A DNA stretch of 64,000 nucleotides from Flavobacteriales bacterium UBA3364 (GTDB lineage Bacteria; Bacteroidota; Bacteroidia; Flavobacteriales_F; PHOS-HE28). Location: contig DEQO01000077.1 in assembly GCA_002360495.1 (NCBI GenBank), forward strand, positions 1-64,000, in the 5' to 3' direction. The notes beneath the pieces were generated by a model. That model did no database searches. It saw nothing but the letters and a program-made list of their open reading frames with translations, and was not told the DNA's origin. The translations under genes were made by a program, and so were the position numbers. Below, in pieces: positions 15,668 through 24,346 of the stretch (position 1 is its first letter; each line of letters opens with the position of its first letter).

Positions 15668-16798
15668 CTATTGGTTGAAGTAGCCCTTCACCGTGTTGGT
15701 GATGTGCGTGAGTTGTTCGTTGTCGAGCTCGGTGCTCATGGGGAGGGAGAGCACTTCGCAGATGAGTTGTTCGGTGACCGGAAGTGATCCCTCCGGAAAA
15801 CGAACGCTCTTGTACGCATTCTGCTGGTGGCAGGATACAGGATAATAGATCATGGCGGGTACACCGTGGGCCTCAAGATGTTGTTTGAGCCCGTCGCGAT
15901 GCCCTCCTGTCACCCGTAACGTGTACTGGTGGAAGACGTGGGTACTGCTGGCGCTTCGCTGTGGGACGATGATGTTCTCCAGACCAGCAAAGGCCTTGTC
16001 GTAGAAGGCCGCTGCGGCATTGCGCGCCGCGGAATAGGTGTCCAGATGTTCCAGTTTGACCCTGAGGATGGCGGCCTGCATGGAATCCAGCCGACTATTG
16101 ACCCCGACCACCTCGTGGAAGTAGCGGACGTCGCTTCCGTGGTTGCACACACGGCGCAGTTTCTTCGCGAGCGCATCGTCGTTGGTGAACAAGGCGCCAC
16201 CATCTCCGTAACCACCCAGGTTCTTGCTGGGAAAGAAACTCGTGGAAGCGATGTGGCCGATGGCCCCGCTCTTCTTCTTGGTACCGTCCGCGAAGGTGTA
16301 ATCGGCGCCGATCGCCTGTGCATTGTCCTCGATCACATGGAGTCCGTGCTCTTCGGCGATCCTCATGATCGCCTCCATGTCCGCCGTTTGACCGAAGAGG
16401 TGTACGGGAACGATCGCCCTGGTCTTCGGCGTGATCTTCCGTGCGATATCGGCCGGGTCCAGGTTGAAGGTACCCGGCAGCACATCGGCGAAGACCGGGA
16501 CGACCCCGAGCAAGGCCACGACCTCCACCGTGGCAACGAACGTGAACGAAGCGGTGATCACTTCGTCACCCGGCTTCAAGCCCAAGGCCATCATCGCGAT
16601 CTGCAGGGCGTCCGTGCCGTTCGCACAGCCGATGACATGCTTCACCCCCAGGTAGGCGCCCAGTTCCTTCTCGAACTCCTTCACCTCCGGCCCATTGATG
16701 AAGGCGGTGCTGTCGAGCACGCGTTGGAGCGCGGCATCCACTTCGGGCTTGATCTTCTGGTATTGGCCGACGAGGTCGACCATTTGGATGGGTTTCAT
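15668..16798 (-). CDS. wbpE: DegT/DnrJ/EryC1 sugar aminotransferase (WbpE type)
   Basis: A 376-residue PLP enzyme. MKPIQMVDLVGQYQKIKPEV and the STAFINGPEVKEFEKEL segment are typical of WbpE/DegT proteins. GCANGTDALQIAMMALGL binds the PLP phosphate, and EDNAQAIGADY holds the Asp that contacts the ring nitrogen. The PLP lysine is in STSFFPSKNLGGYGDGGAL. In the WbpA-B-E-D route it aminates the C3 keto group of UDP-3-keto-GlcNAcA with glutamate. It is the first gene of the leftward block and has its own promoter box. Longer in-frame starts upstream would cross that box and are rejected. Confidence 0.92.
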   Translation of the reverse strand: MKPIQMVDLVGQYQKIKPEVDAALQRVLDSTAFINGPEVKEFEKELGAYLGVKHVIGCANGTDALQIAMMALGLKPGDEVITASFTFVATVEVVALLGVVPVFADVLPGTFNLDPADIARKITPKTRAIVPVHLFGQTADMEAIMRIAEEHGLHVIEDNAQAIGADYTFADGTKKKSGAIGHIASTSFFPSKNLGGYGDGGALFTNDDALAKKLRRVCNHGSDVRYFHEVVGVNSRLDSMQAAILRVKLEHLDTYSAARNAAAAFYDKAFAGLENIIVPQRSASSTHVFHQYTLRVTGGHRDGLKQHLEAHGVPAMIYYPVSCHQQNAYKSVRFPEGSLPVTEQLICEVLSLPMSTELDNEQLTHITNTVKGYFNQ

Positions 16799-16830
16799 CA
16801 GGTGGGTCTTGCCCTTTCCGAAAAGGGTGG

Positions 16831-16839
16831 GCGAAGATA
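16831..16839 (-). promoter_or_regulatory. -7 promoter box at the head of the sugar block
   Basis: The minus strand reads TATCTTCGC, 32 bases before the wbpE ATG. A CCCTTT/AAAGGG mini-hairpin follows in the leader. No TTG at the ideal distance. Confidence 0.45.
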
Positions 16840-16917
16840 GCAACCCTCTTCGCCGGTAACCGCTTGACCGTTCGGCCTTTGGGCAATTCCGTTGGGGATC
16901 GGCCGTTGACCGGCCGT

Positions 16918-16926
16918 TACCTTCGT
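16918..16926 (+). promoter_or_regulatory. Bacteroidota -7 promoter box for the beta-barrel/waaA pair
   Basis: TACCTTCGT, with TTG at 16892-16894 (23 bases away), ends seven bases before the ATG at 16934. Confidence 0.45.
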
Positions 16927-16933
16927 CGCTCAA

Positions 16934-17689
16934 ATGATCGCCCTGCGACACTTCCTCCTTGCTCCTCTCCTGGCCTTTGGGGTGCTCGTCCACGCCCAGA
17001 ACATCCGGGATTCCACGATAGCGCTCGTTGCCGTTCAGGCCAGCTATGCGCAACAGTTCCCCGGCGGCGATATGGCCGAACGCTTCGGCACCAACAGCAA
17101 TGTGGGTTTGGGTGCGTTCCGAAAGTTCAGGAACAACTACTTCCTTGGCGCCGAAGGCAGTTTCATCTTCGGGAACAACGTATCGGAGCCGGGTATCCTT
17201 CGGAATGTGATCAACAGCGCCGGACAGATCGTGGATGCCGATGGAGCCCAGGCGGACGTCTTCCTCTATGAGCGTGGATGGACGGTCTTCGCAACGGCAG
17301 GCCGGATCTTCCCGATCATCGGACCCAATCCGAACTCCGGCCTCGTGCTGAAATTCGGGGGTGGATACATGCGTCACAAGGTGCGGGTGCAGACACAGAA
17401 GAACGTGGTGCCGCAGTTGGAGGATGAATACCTGGAAGGCTACGACCGGCTAGCTGCAGGGCCTGCAGCGCTAGCGTATCTCGGGTACCAGCACTTTGCC
17501 GACCGGGGGCGCGTGAACTTCCACATCGGCCTGGAATTCATGGCCGGGGCCACACAGGCCCTGCACCCGTACAATTTCGATACGGAACAGTACAACAAGG
17601 CCAACCGGTTCGATCTTCTCACTGGGATTCGCGCCGGATGGACCCTGCCCATCTACAAGAAAGTGGATACCGCATTCCATTACTACTGA
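16934..17689 (+). CDS. Predicted outer-membrane beta-barrel protein
   Basis: A 251-residue exported protein that I cannot tie to a named family. The signal peptide is MIALRHFLLAPLLAFGVLVH with cleavage after AQ. The mature part alternates polar and aromatic residues in strand-like stretches (NVGLGAFRKFRNNYFLGAEG, GLVLKFGGGYMRHKVRVQT, RVNFHIGLEFMAG) and ends with FHYY, the aromatic C-terminus expected of an outer-membrane barrel. Its stop overlaps the waaA start as TGATG, so the two are translated together. That may link it to lipopolysaccharide assembly, but this is inference from position only. Confidence 0.7.
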   Translation: MIALRHFLLAPLLAFGVLVHAQNIRDSTIALVAVQASYAQQFPGGDMAERFGTNSNVGLGAFRKFRNNYFLGAEGSFIFGNNVSEPGILRNVINSAGQIVDADGAQADVFLYERGWTVFATAGRIFPIIGPNPNSGLVLKFGGGYMRHKVRVQTQKNVVPQLEDEYLEGYDRLAAGPAALAYLGYQHFADRGRVNFHIGLEFMAGATQALHPYNFDTEQYNKANRFDLLTGIRAGWTLPIYKKVDTAFHYY

Positions 17690-18927
17690 TGGTGCGGCTC
17701 ATCGGCCTGGGGACCATCCTCTACCACCTCGGCATCCGGCTTGCCGCGGCGTTCGTGCCCAAGGCTCGGCTATGGGTGGAGGGGCGGAAAGGTTCATGGA
17801 CGCGCTTGGAAGCGAAGTCGGCGGCGTTGCAGGGATGCCTGTGGATGCACTGCGCCAGTGTGGGTGAATTCGAACAAGGCCGACCGGTGCTCGAGGCGAT
17901 CAAGAAGGAAAGACCGGAGCTACCGGTGTTGCTCACCTTCTTCAGCCCGAGCGGTTACGAGGCGCGGAAGAATTTCCCGATGGCGACGCACGTGGAGTAC
18001 CTGCCACCCGATTCAGCCGCGAACGCTGATCGCCTGCTCAAGCTCGTGCGTCCGAAGGCCGTCATTTTCATCAAATACGAATTCTGGTTCGAGCACCTTG
18101 CCGCGCTGAAGCGGACCGGAGTGCCTACTTTCCTGGTAAGCGCCATCTTCCGTCCGTCGCAGCCTTTCTTCCGCTGGTACGGCGCTGCGCACCGGACGAT
18201 GCTCTCATGCTTCGCACGACTTTTCGTGCAGGACGATGCTTCGCGCGACCTTTTGGGAACGATCGGCGTTCACAACGTGATCGTCAGTGGCGATACGCGC
18301 TTCGACCGGGTCCTTGCGATCGTCAATGCGGATGAGGAAGTGCCGATCGCCCGCACCTTCAAGGAAATGAGCAACGGTCCTGTGATGGTCTGCGGCAGCA
18401 CATGGCCCGAGGATGATCGGACGCTGGCGGCGGCGTTCGTGGGCTTGAAGAACAGGCTCTCCGTCATCGTCGCACCGCACGAATCGTCCGCGACACAGAA
18501 CGAACGGATCACCCGCGACTTCCCTCCAGCAACGATCCGCTGGAGTGCATGGAGCCCATCGCAAATGCCCGCACACACGTTGCTCGTGGACCGCATGGGA
18601 TTGCTTTCCCGTCTTTACAAGTATGGTGACGTCACATACGTTGGCGGTGGGTTCGGCAGTGGCATCCACAACACGTTGGAAGCCGCGGCATGGGGCAAGC
18701 CGGTCATCTTCGGACCCAACTACCAGCGCTTCGCCGAGGCACGGGGCTTGATCGACGCGGGTGCGGGCTTCAGCGTGAAGAACGAAGAAGAACTCGGGGC
18801 CTTGTTACAGCGGTTCTTGAACGATCCCGATGCGCTGAGGACCGCTTCCGAGGCAGCTTCACACTATGTGCTTGAACGCACCGGGGCAACGCAACGCGTG
18901 CTCCACGGTGTGCTCGCCGACCTCTAG
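17689..18927 (+). CDS. waaA: 3-deoxy-D-manno-octulosonic acid (Kdo) transferase
   Basis: A 412-residue GT30 glycosyltransferase that adds Kdo to lipid A precursor at the inner membrane. An N-terminal hydrophobic helix (IGLGTILYHLGIRLAAAFV) serves as membrane anchor. LWMHCASVGEFEQGRPVLEA carries the acceptor-binding Glu of WaaA. FFSPSGYEARKN, IKYEFWFEHLAALK and FLVSAIFRPSQPFFRWY are family motifs. VCGSTWPEDD and the C-terminal GGGFGSGIHNTLEAAAWGKP bind CMP-Kdo. With hldD in this window it shows that a heptose/Kdo core is made. Seven bases separate its stop from that of the convergent gene. Confidence 0.95.
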   Translation: MVRLIGLGTILYHLGIRLAAAFVPKARLWVEGRKGSWTRLEAKSAALQGCLWMHCASVGEFEQGRPVLEAIKKERPELPVLLTFFSPSGYEARKNFPMATHVEYLPPDSAANADRLLKLVRPKAVIFIKYEFWFEHLAALKRTGVPTFLVSAIFRPSQPFFRWYGAAHRTMLSCFARLFVQDDASRDLLGTIGVHNVIVSGDTRFDRVLAIVNADEEVPIARTFKEMSNGPVMVCGSTWPEDDRTLAAAFVGLKNRLSVIVAPHESSATQNERITRDFPPATIRWSAWSPSQMPAHTLLVDRMGLLSRLYKYGDVTYVGGGFGSGIHNTLEAAAWGKPVIFGPNYQRFAEARGLIDAGAGFSVKNEEELGALLQRFLNDPDALRTASEAASHYVLERTGATQRVLHGVLADL

Positions 18928-18934
18928 CACTACG

Positions 18935-20530
18935 CTACTTCGTATCGGTGGACAGATCGATACGTACTGGGAGATAGCGTCCACCATCGGGCTTCTCGGA
19001 CCCGAACGTGTAATACTCCGTAGGTCCCACGCGGAACAACTGCTGTCCGCAGATATAGCCGGTCTCACCGGTGCTCTTCAACACGGGCTTCACCTTGCTC
19101 ACCCCCTTCGCATCGAAGGCGATGTGCGCACTGTACGGGTCTTCCATCATGCCAACGGTCATCTTGCCACCCGTCTTCCGCAATCCGGCCATCTGCTCGG
19201 AATCCATGAGGAACAAGAAAAGCTCATCGCTGAACGATCCACACAGGACATCGCCCAAGTTGGGTGAACCACTTTGGTACCAGCGACGGAACAGGCTGTT
19301 CCATTGAACGCTTCCGCTCTTATCGACCGCAGTGGCCTGCACCGGGCCGTGGATGTAACGGTCCATGGTGCGTTTGTCCTTCAGGTCGAAGTAGGTCTCC
19401 ATGAAGTAGAGCTCCTTCACCAGGAAGAAGCCGCCGTCCTTGCGGGGCATCACATCGATCATCCGTATCCCGGTCATCCAGCGTTCGGTGTCCTTTTCCG
19501 TGAACTTCTGGCCCTGCACCGGCTGTGGCTCGCCTTCGGCGTTCAATCCCCCTTCTTCCGGATGGGGTATCAGCATGGGTTCGCCGATGGTGCCGTCCGG
19601 TGCGATCATGGCGATCATGTCGCCTTCCGTATGGACCTTATCCGCTTCGATCTTCGCGTACACACCGCACAAAGCGATACGACCATCGGGAAGCTGGCCA
19701 AGGATGGCGTGCGTCAAGAACTGCTCGCGGGACAAGGGGACGGCCACCACCGAAGCGCTATCCTTCCCGATCCGATGCAGGGTGATGGAAACGGTCGGCT
19801 TTCCATCCGCCACTTCGGCGCGCGCAGACCGATCGCTCACCAGCACGTAGGCTGTTCCCGAGGTATCCAATTCAGCATCGAGCACCATCGACCGGATGGA
19901 CTTCTCGCCTCCCGTCACCGCCTGCTGCCAACGCACCTGCATGTCCTTGCCGACCAGCCCCAGCATGGCCTTGTATCCGCCATGCATCGGCACCATAGGG
20001 CTGCGCAGCAACAACAACGAACTGTCCGGGGAATAATGGTAGTTGAAGGATGCCGGTTCCGCGTGCGTAGCCGATGGAAGTGCAACAGGCCACGAGCATA
20101 GTACCTCGTGTGGAGGTGGCATCTTGGTGATGTTCGGTTCAAGCACCTGGTAGTACAGGCTTGTAGCATCCGCCCCATGATCACGGGCCAGCATCAACGT
20201 GCGACCTGCGAAAACGATCACCCGATCCGGGACCACCTTACGGCCGTTCGTGAGCTTCTCGACGGGTGGTTGGGTGCGGAGGAAGCCGAGCTTGGCACGG
20301 TCGTACAGGTCCAATCGGCCTTTGACCACACCGTCCACTTCCACCTCCTGGCGTTGCATCAAGAGGCTGTTGGCCGCGGTCTTCACCAAGCCGATCGGGG
20401 CCAGCCGGGCATCGCCTTCACCCTCCATGCCCATGCGCACCCGAATACGCGTCCTGTCACCTTGGGCATTAAGGGCGACGCTCGAAAGGACAAGTGCGAA
20501 AAGGAACGATGCTGAACGGAAATGGGCCAT
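18935..20530 (-). CDS. Secreted protein of unknown function
   Basis: A 531-residue protein with a clear signal peptide (MAHFRSASFLFALVLSSVAL, cut near NAQ). I do not recognise a domain. The mature sequence is mixed alpha/beta with many strand-like segments such as RVIVFAGRTLMLARD, SLLLLRSPMVPMHGGYKAML, TAYVLVSDRSAR and GRIALCGVYAKIEADK, and a recurring pattern of a statement about each value followed by D/G turns, as in seven-bladed or WD-like propellers of Bacteroidota. I could not define blade repeats by eye. It has no sorting tail or lipobox, so it is probably periplasmic. The start at 20530 precedes the signal peptide; longer frames extend past a CTACTTTGC element. Confidence 0.7.
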   Translation of the reverse strand: MAHFRSASFLFALVLSSVALNAQGDRTRIRVRMGMEGEGDARLAPIGLVKTAANSLLMQRQEVEVDGVVKGRLDLYDRAKLGFLRTQPPVEKLTNGRKVVPDRVIVFAGRTLMLARDHGADATSLYYQVLEPNITKMPPPHEVLCSWPVALPSATHAEPASFNYHYSPDSSLLLLRSPMVPMHGGYKAMLGLVGKDMQVRWQQAVTGGEKSIRSMVLDAELDTSGTAYVLVSDRSARAEVADGKPTVSITLHRIGKDSASVVAVPLSREQFLTHAILGQLPDGRIALCGVYAKIEADKVHTEGDMIAMIAPDGTIGEPMLIPHPEEGGLNAEGEPQPVQGQKFTEKDTERWMTGIRMIDVMPRKDGGFFLVKELYFMETYFDLKDKRTMDRYIHGPVQATAVDKSGSVQWNSLFRRWYQSGSPNLGDVLCGSFSDELFLFLMDSEQMAGLRKTGGKMTVGMMEDPYSAHIAFDAKGVSKVKPVLKSTGETGYICGQQLFRVGPTEYYTFGSEKPDGGRYLPVRIDLSTDTK

Positions 20531-20621
20531 TGGACGCTCGATGTTGGTGCGCAAAGTAGTGGTACTCGTGCAAATGGACCGGTCGCCCAGCAAAGGACGT
20601 ACCACGCCGGGGATGCACGCC

Positions 20622-20963
20622 TCAGCCGAGTTTGGGATTGTTCCAGTGCCGTTCGGCGTCGCGCGCCGTTCGCTTGGCCATTGCTGAATCCCAGGCGGCT
20701 TGCAGATCAGTTCCCGTCTGGTTCGCGAGGCACAGGACAACGAAGAGCACATCCGAAAGTTCCTCACCAAGGTCCTTCGCCCTGTCACTTTCCTTCTCGC
20801 TTTGTTCCCCGTAACGCCGGGCCATGATGCGCGCCACCTCCCCTACTTCCTCGGCGAGCAAGGCCATGTTGGTCATGGGATCGAAGTAGCGAACGCCGGT
20901 GGTCTTGATCCACTGGTCCACGTTCTTTTGAAGGATCCCGAGCGGTTCCATGTCATCCATCAT
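20622..20963 (-). CDS. MazG-like nucleotide pyrophosphohydrolase
   Basis: A 113-residue all-alpha NTP pyrophosphatase. ALLAEEVGEVARIMARRYGE has the ExxE metal-binding pair and LGEELSDVLFVVLCLANQTG the ExxD pair, the four acidic ligands of the MazG/dUTPase superfamily. Bacteroidota carry short single-domain members like this, thought to clean up abnormal nucleotides. The first ATG at 20961-20963 overlaps the dtd stop (AATGATG); a second ATG follows at once. It shares an operon with dtd, another quality-control enzyme. Confidence 0.88.
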   Translation of the reverse strand: MMDDMEPLGILQKNVDQWIKTTGVRYFDPMTNMALLAEEVGEVARIMARRYGEQSEKESDRAKDLGEELSDVLFVVLCLANQTGTDLQAAWDSAMAKRTARDAERHWNNPKLG

Positions 20964-21412
20964 TCGCGCAGTTTGCTGTCGATGATCACCGTCACCGGAC
21001 CATTGTTGACCAAGGCCACTTGCATATCGGCACCGAACTCGCCGGTGCGTACCGGACGGCCCAACAGTTCGGTGAACCGTTGCTTCGCCCGCAGGTAGAG
21101 CGGAACGGCTTCTTCCGGACGTGCGGCGCGCATGTAACTGGGGCGATTGCCCTTTGCCGTGCTGGCGTGCAACGTGAATTGGCTGACCAGGAGAAGTTCG
21201 CCATGTGCCTGAGCGACGTCCACGTTCATCACACCCTCGGCGTCCGGAAAAATGCGCAACCGGGCGACCTTCCCGCAGATCCATTCCAGATCCTCCTCCG
21301 TGTCGCCCACTTCAATACCGAGCAGTACGAGCATCCCTGTGGAGATATGAGCGCGTCGCGTTCCGCCGATGTCCACGGACGCTTCACTGACCCGCTGAAC
21401 AACGGCCCGCAT
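20960..21412 (-). CDS. dtd: D-aminoacyl-tRNA deacylase
   Basis: A 150-residue DTD-fold proofreading enzyme that removes D-amino acids from tRNAs. MRAVVQRVSEASVDIGG is the invariant start. GMLVLLGIEVGDTEEDLEW follows. The two active-site motifs are present: LLVSQFTLHASTAKGNRPSY (SQFTL) and, at the C-terminus, ALVNNGPVTVIID (NxGPVT). Length is usual. One base separates it from the upstream acid phosphatase gene and it overlaps the MazG-like gene, so the three form one operon. Confidence 0.96.
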   Translation of the reverse strand: MRAVVQRVSEASVDIGGTRRAHISTGMLVLLGIEVGDTEEDLEWICGKVARLRIFPDAEGVMNVDVAQAHGELLLVSQFTLHASTAKGNRPSYMRAARPEEAVPLYLRAKQRFTELLGRPVRTGEFGADMQVALVNNGPVTVIIDSKLRE

Positions 21413-21413
21413 C

Positions 21414-22241
21414 TCAATTCCTGTTGCGCTGGAACCAGTCGATCATGTTGCGCTGCTTCTCTTCATCCGTTCCCTTCCCTTGCACAGCATCGCGGTAGGT
21501 ACCATACATCGGATTGGGAAGCAGGATGAAGTAGCGTGCGAGCGTATCGGCCATGAGATCCACGGTGTTCTTTCCATCGTTCACCGTTCGGTCCTTGAAC
21601 CGCTCATCGAAGTCGCGGAGTTGATCGCCTACCAGGAGAACGACATGGTTGTCGTTCGCGACGCGGGCCCGTCGTTCGGTCTTATCGCTGGTGCCTTCCA
21701 TCAACAACAGGTGCTTTTCGTCCGCATCGGGGAATTTCAGGCTATCCAGGTTCTTGAGCGTTGTGGCCTTCTCACGGATATCGCGGTTCGTGATGTAATA
21801 GATGTGGCAGCCGAGGCCATGCGCATACGTCAGGAATTCCACGGCTCCGGGGATCGCGGCTGCCTTTGAACGATCGGTCCATTCCTTCCAGGTGGCCTGA
21901 TCGAAGATGCGACCGTCCGCAGCGGCATCGACCTGGTATGGGCTGTTGTCCAGGACCGTTTCATCGATGTCCACGATCACGGCAGGGGGGCGCTTATCCG
22001 CGACCTTGAGGTTCTCCGTCAGTCGCAAGCGTGCGAGTTCATAGCCTTGTTGTTGGAGCCGGTACGCTTCCGCGGAAGCGTGTTGCCAGAGCACAGCATC
22101 ATATCCGTAGTGCGATAACGATGCCGCATGATCGATGGCCGGCGGCGGTTCGGGCGGAAGTGGCGTTGCTTCCACCAACTTCTGCTGGCGGCTGCACGCC
22201 ACAATGGAAACGCCGATCGCGGCGATGAGCACTCGGTTCAT
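21414..22241 (-). CDS. e(P4)-family acid phosphatase lipoprotein
   Basis: A 275-residue HAD-superfamily (class C) phosphatase. The N-terminus MNRVLIAAIGVSIVACSRQQ is a lipoprotein signal with VAC-S lipobox, so it is likely an outer-membrane lipoprotein. PAVIVDIDETVLDNSPYQV is HAD motif I (DxDxT). YYITNRDIREKATTLKN is motif II, and VLLVGDQLRDFDERF is the acidic motif IV. Family members release phosphate from nucleotides such as NMN and aromatic phosphates for uptake. It is the first of a three-gene operon with dtd and the MazG-like gene. Confidence 0.92.
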   Translation of the reverse strand: MNRVLIAAIGVSIVACSRQQKLVEATPLPPEPPPAIDHAASLSHYGYDAVLWQHASAEAYRLQQQGYELARLRLTENLKVADKRPPAVIVDIDETVLDNSPYQVDAAADGRIFDQATWKEWTDRSKAAAIPGAVEFLTYAHGLGCHIYYITNRDIREKATTLKNLDSLKFPDADEKHLLLMEGTSDKTERRARVANDNHVVLLVGDQLRDFDERFKDRTVNDGKNTVDLMADTLARYFILLPNPMYGTYRDAVQGKGTDEEKQRNMIDWFQRNRN

Positions 22242-22253
22242 TGCGTTCTTGGT

Positions 22254-23216
22254 TCAATCCAACCGGTAGGGACCTTCCTCGTCCACACCATTGAGCATGT
22301 CAAGATAACTCCTGTAACGGCTCTCCGCGATCTCGCCGCTCTCAACCGCCGTTCGAATGGCGCAGCCCGGCTCGTCCTTGTGCAAACAGTCGTTGAAACG
22401 GCATCCACCCTTGCGTTCGAACATCTCGGGGAACTGATCGCCGATGTGCTCGGTGCGCATATCGACCAAGCCGAACCCCTTGATGCCCGGCGTATCGATG
22501 ATGAAGGTCGGCGATGTCACCGTACCGCCCTGGATCCGCAGTTCATACATCTCCGCATTGGTCGTGGTGTGCTGGCCTTTGTCGCTCGAAGCGCTCACCT
22601 CGTAGGTCCACAGGTCCAATGCCGGGTCTATGGCGTTGATCAACGTGCTCTTCCCCACACCGCTGTGACCGGCCAACAACGTGACCTTGCCGACGAGCAG
22701 GTCCTTCACTTCCTTGATGCCCTTGCCTGTCAATGCGGCGGTCATCAGCACGCGATAGCCCGCTTGCTGGTAGGTATCGACCAGATCGATCATCCGGTCC
22801 TGTTCGTCCTCGTCCAGATCGTCGATCTTGTTCACCACCACGATGGCAGGTATCTGGTACGCCTCGGCGGTCACCAGGAACCGGTCGATGAAGCCGTACG
22901 AGGTACGCGGCCGGGCAAGGGTGACCATGATCATGGCCTGGTCCAGGTTGGCGGCGATCACGTGCTTGTGGTGGGAGAGGTTCACGCTGCGGCGCACGAT
23001 GTAGTTCTTCCGGTCGTGCAATTCCAGGATGGATCCCACCTCCTCGGCATTGAGCTGCGGCAGGAGATCGACGCGATCGCCGACCGCCAGCGGGTTCGTG
23101 CTCCCCCATCCCTTGATGCGTAGGTTGCCCTTGGCCACACATTCGTGCAGCTTGCCATCATCACCCCGAACGAGGTAGCGACTTCCGGTGGAGCGCATGA
23201 CGAGGCCCTGGAGCAT
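22254..23216 (-). CDS. rsgA: Ribosome small-subunit GTPase RsgA
   Basis: A 320-residue circularly permuted GTPase acting in late 30S maturation. MLQGLVMRSTGSRYLVRGDD opens the OB-fold. The G4 motif is in IVVNKIDDLDED, G1 (P-loop) in LAGHSGVGKSTLINAI, G2 around the threonine in QHTTTNAEMY and G3 in IDTPGIKGFGL. The zinc finger is visible as CRFNDCLHKDEPGC. The start at 23216 is chosen because Bacteroidota RsgA proteins begin M-x-GLV-x-x-STGS. A CACCTTTGC element lies six bases upstream, close to a -7 box. An in-frame ATG at 23249 would add 11 residues and lies beyond it. Confidence 0.95.
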   Translation of the reverse strand: MLQGLVMRSTGSRYLVRGDDGKLHECVAKGNLRIKGWGSTNPLAVGDRVDLLPQLNAEEVGSILELHDRKNYIVRRSVNLSHHKHVIAANLDQAMIMVTLARPRTSYGFIDRFLVTAEAYQIPAIVVVNKIDDLDEDEQDRMIDLVDTYQQAGYRVLMTAALTGKGIKEVKDLLVGKVTLLAGHSGVGKSTLINAIDPALDLWTYEVSASSDKGQHTTTNAEMYELRIQGGTVTSPTFIIDTPGIKGFGLVDMRTEHIGDQFPEMFERKGGCRFNDCLHKDEPGCAIRTAVESGEIAESRYRSYLDMLNGVDEEGPYRLD

Positions 23217-23396
23217 GGGGTGCAAAGGTGCGCTACGGCGCAAGATCATGGACCGGGGCCATTTCGGGAAGAAGGCTGTTTCGCAGGGGACTGGAGGAGA
23301 CTATCGTCACTTAAGGGCTGTTCGGTTGAAGAACAGTGCTTGCATTTGCGTCCAGCACCATGTCCGTCCGTTGGCATGGCCATAAGGGTCGAGGCA

Positions 23397-23427
23397 TTGG
23401 GCGCAGCCGCTCCTCGGATACCTTTGC
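23397..23427 (+). promoter_or_regulatory. Bacteroidota promoter for gldA
   Basis: TTG at 23397-23399, exactly 19 bases, then TACCTTTGC at 23419-23427. The ATG at 23432 follows after four bases, so the message should be leaderless. This also rules out the longer in-frame start at 23336. Confidence 0.7.
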
Positions 23428-23431
23428 TCCG

Positions 23432-24346
23432 ATGTCGATATCCATCAGCAACATCACGAAGACCTACGGCACGCAGAAGGCGTTGGACGATGTTTCGTTC
23501 AGCGTGGGCAGTGGTGAGGTTGTTGGATTCCTCGGGCCCAACGGCGCGGGGAAGAGTACGATGATGAAGATCATCACCTGCTTCCTTCCACCGAATGCCG
23601 GCAAGGCCACGGTCTGCGGGTTCGACACAGCGACCGACAGCCTGAAGGTGCGCCGCAACGTGGGCTACCTGCCCGAACACAATCCGCTCTACCTGGATCT
23701 TTACGTAAAGGAGTACCTGGATTTCGTAGCCGGCCTGCATGGGTTGAAGGACCGTACTGCGCGTGTCCGCACCATGATCGAAAAGGTGGGCTTGGGACCG
23801 GAGCAGCACAAGCGGATCGGCGCCTTGAGCAAGGGCTATCGCCAACGGGTGGGTCTGGCGCAAGCGATGATCCACGACCCGCAGGTATTGATCCTTGACG
23901 AGCCTACCAGTGGATTGGACCCGAACCAGTTGGTCGAAGTGCGGGCGTTGATCAAGGAGATCGGGAAGGAACGTACCGTGCTGCTGAGCACGCACATCAT
24001 GCAGGAGGTGGAAGCCATCTGCGACCGGGTGATCATCATCGATCACGGCAAAGTGGTCGCGGACGACAAAGCCAGCACCTTGCGCAGCGGTGCCCAACAA
24101 CGCGAAGGCTTGGAGGTGGAGTTCGATCGCGATGTGCATGCGAACCTGTTGCTCAACATCCCCGGTGTACTCCAAGCCCAGCGCAAACAAGGCCACGCTT
24201 GGATACTCGCGCATGATGCCGCGCGGGATGTGCGCCCGGCCGTGTTCCAGTTCGCCGTGGAGAACGGCTTGCAGGTCTTGGGCCTGCAGAAGATCGAACG
24301 CGGTTTGGAAGAAGTGTTCAAGGAACTGACACGGTCCGGCAACTGA
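23432..24346 (+). CDS. gldA: ABC transporter ATP-binding protein, GldA type
   Basis: A 304-residue ATPase. Walker A is in GFLGPNGAGKSTMMKII, the signature in LSKGYRQRVGLAQAMIHDP, Walker B in VLILDEPTSGLDPNQL and the switch His in LLSTHIMQEVEAICD. The stretch VGYLPEHNPLYLDLYVKEYL is diagnostic of GldA, which with GldF and GldG is needed for gliding in Flavobacterium johnsoniae. A C-terminal extension (about 220-304) is usual. gldF and gldG are not adjacent. The next gene, coupled as TGATG, encodes a polytopic membrane protein. In non-gliding members it may serve another export function. Confidence 0.85.
   Translation: MSISISNITKTYGTQKALDDVSFSVGSGEVVGFLGPNGAGKSTMMKIITCFLPPNAGKATVCGFDTATDSLKVRRNVGYLPEHNPLYLDLYVKEYLDFVAGLHGLKDRTARVRTMIEKVGLGPEQHKRIGALSKGYRQRVGLAQAMIHDPQVLILDEPTSGLDPNQLVEVRALIKEIGKERTVLLSTHIMQEVEAICDRVIIIDHGKVVADDKASTLRSGAQQREGLEVEFDRDVHANLLLNIPGVLQAQRKQGHAWILAHDAARDVRPAVFQFAVENGLQVLGLQKIERGLEEVFKELTRSGN

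Noticed and set aside
16799..17377. A long in-frame extension of wbpE to 17377
   Set aside because: It would run through the promoter box at 16831-16839 and antisense to the beta-barrel gene; the family start is at 16798.
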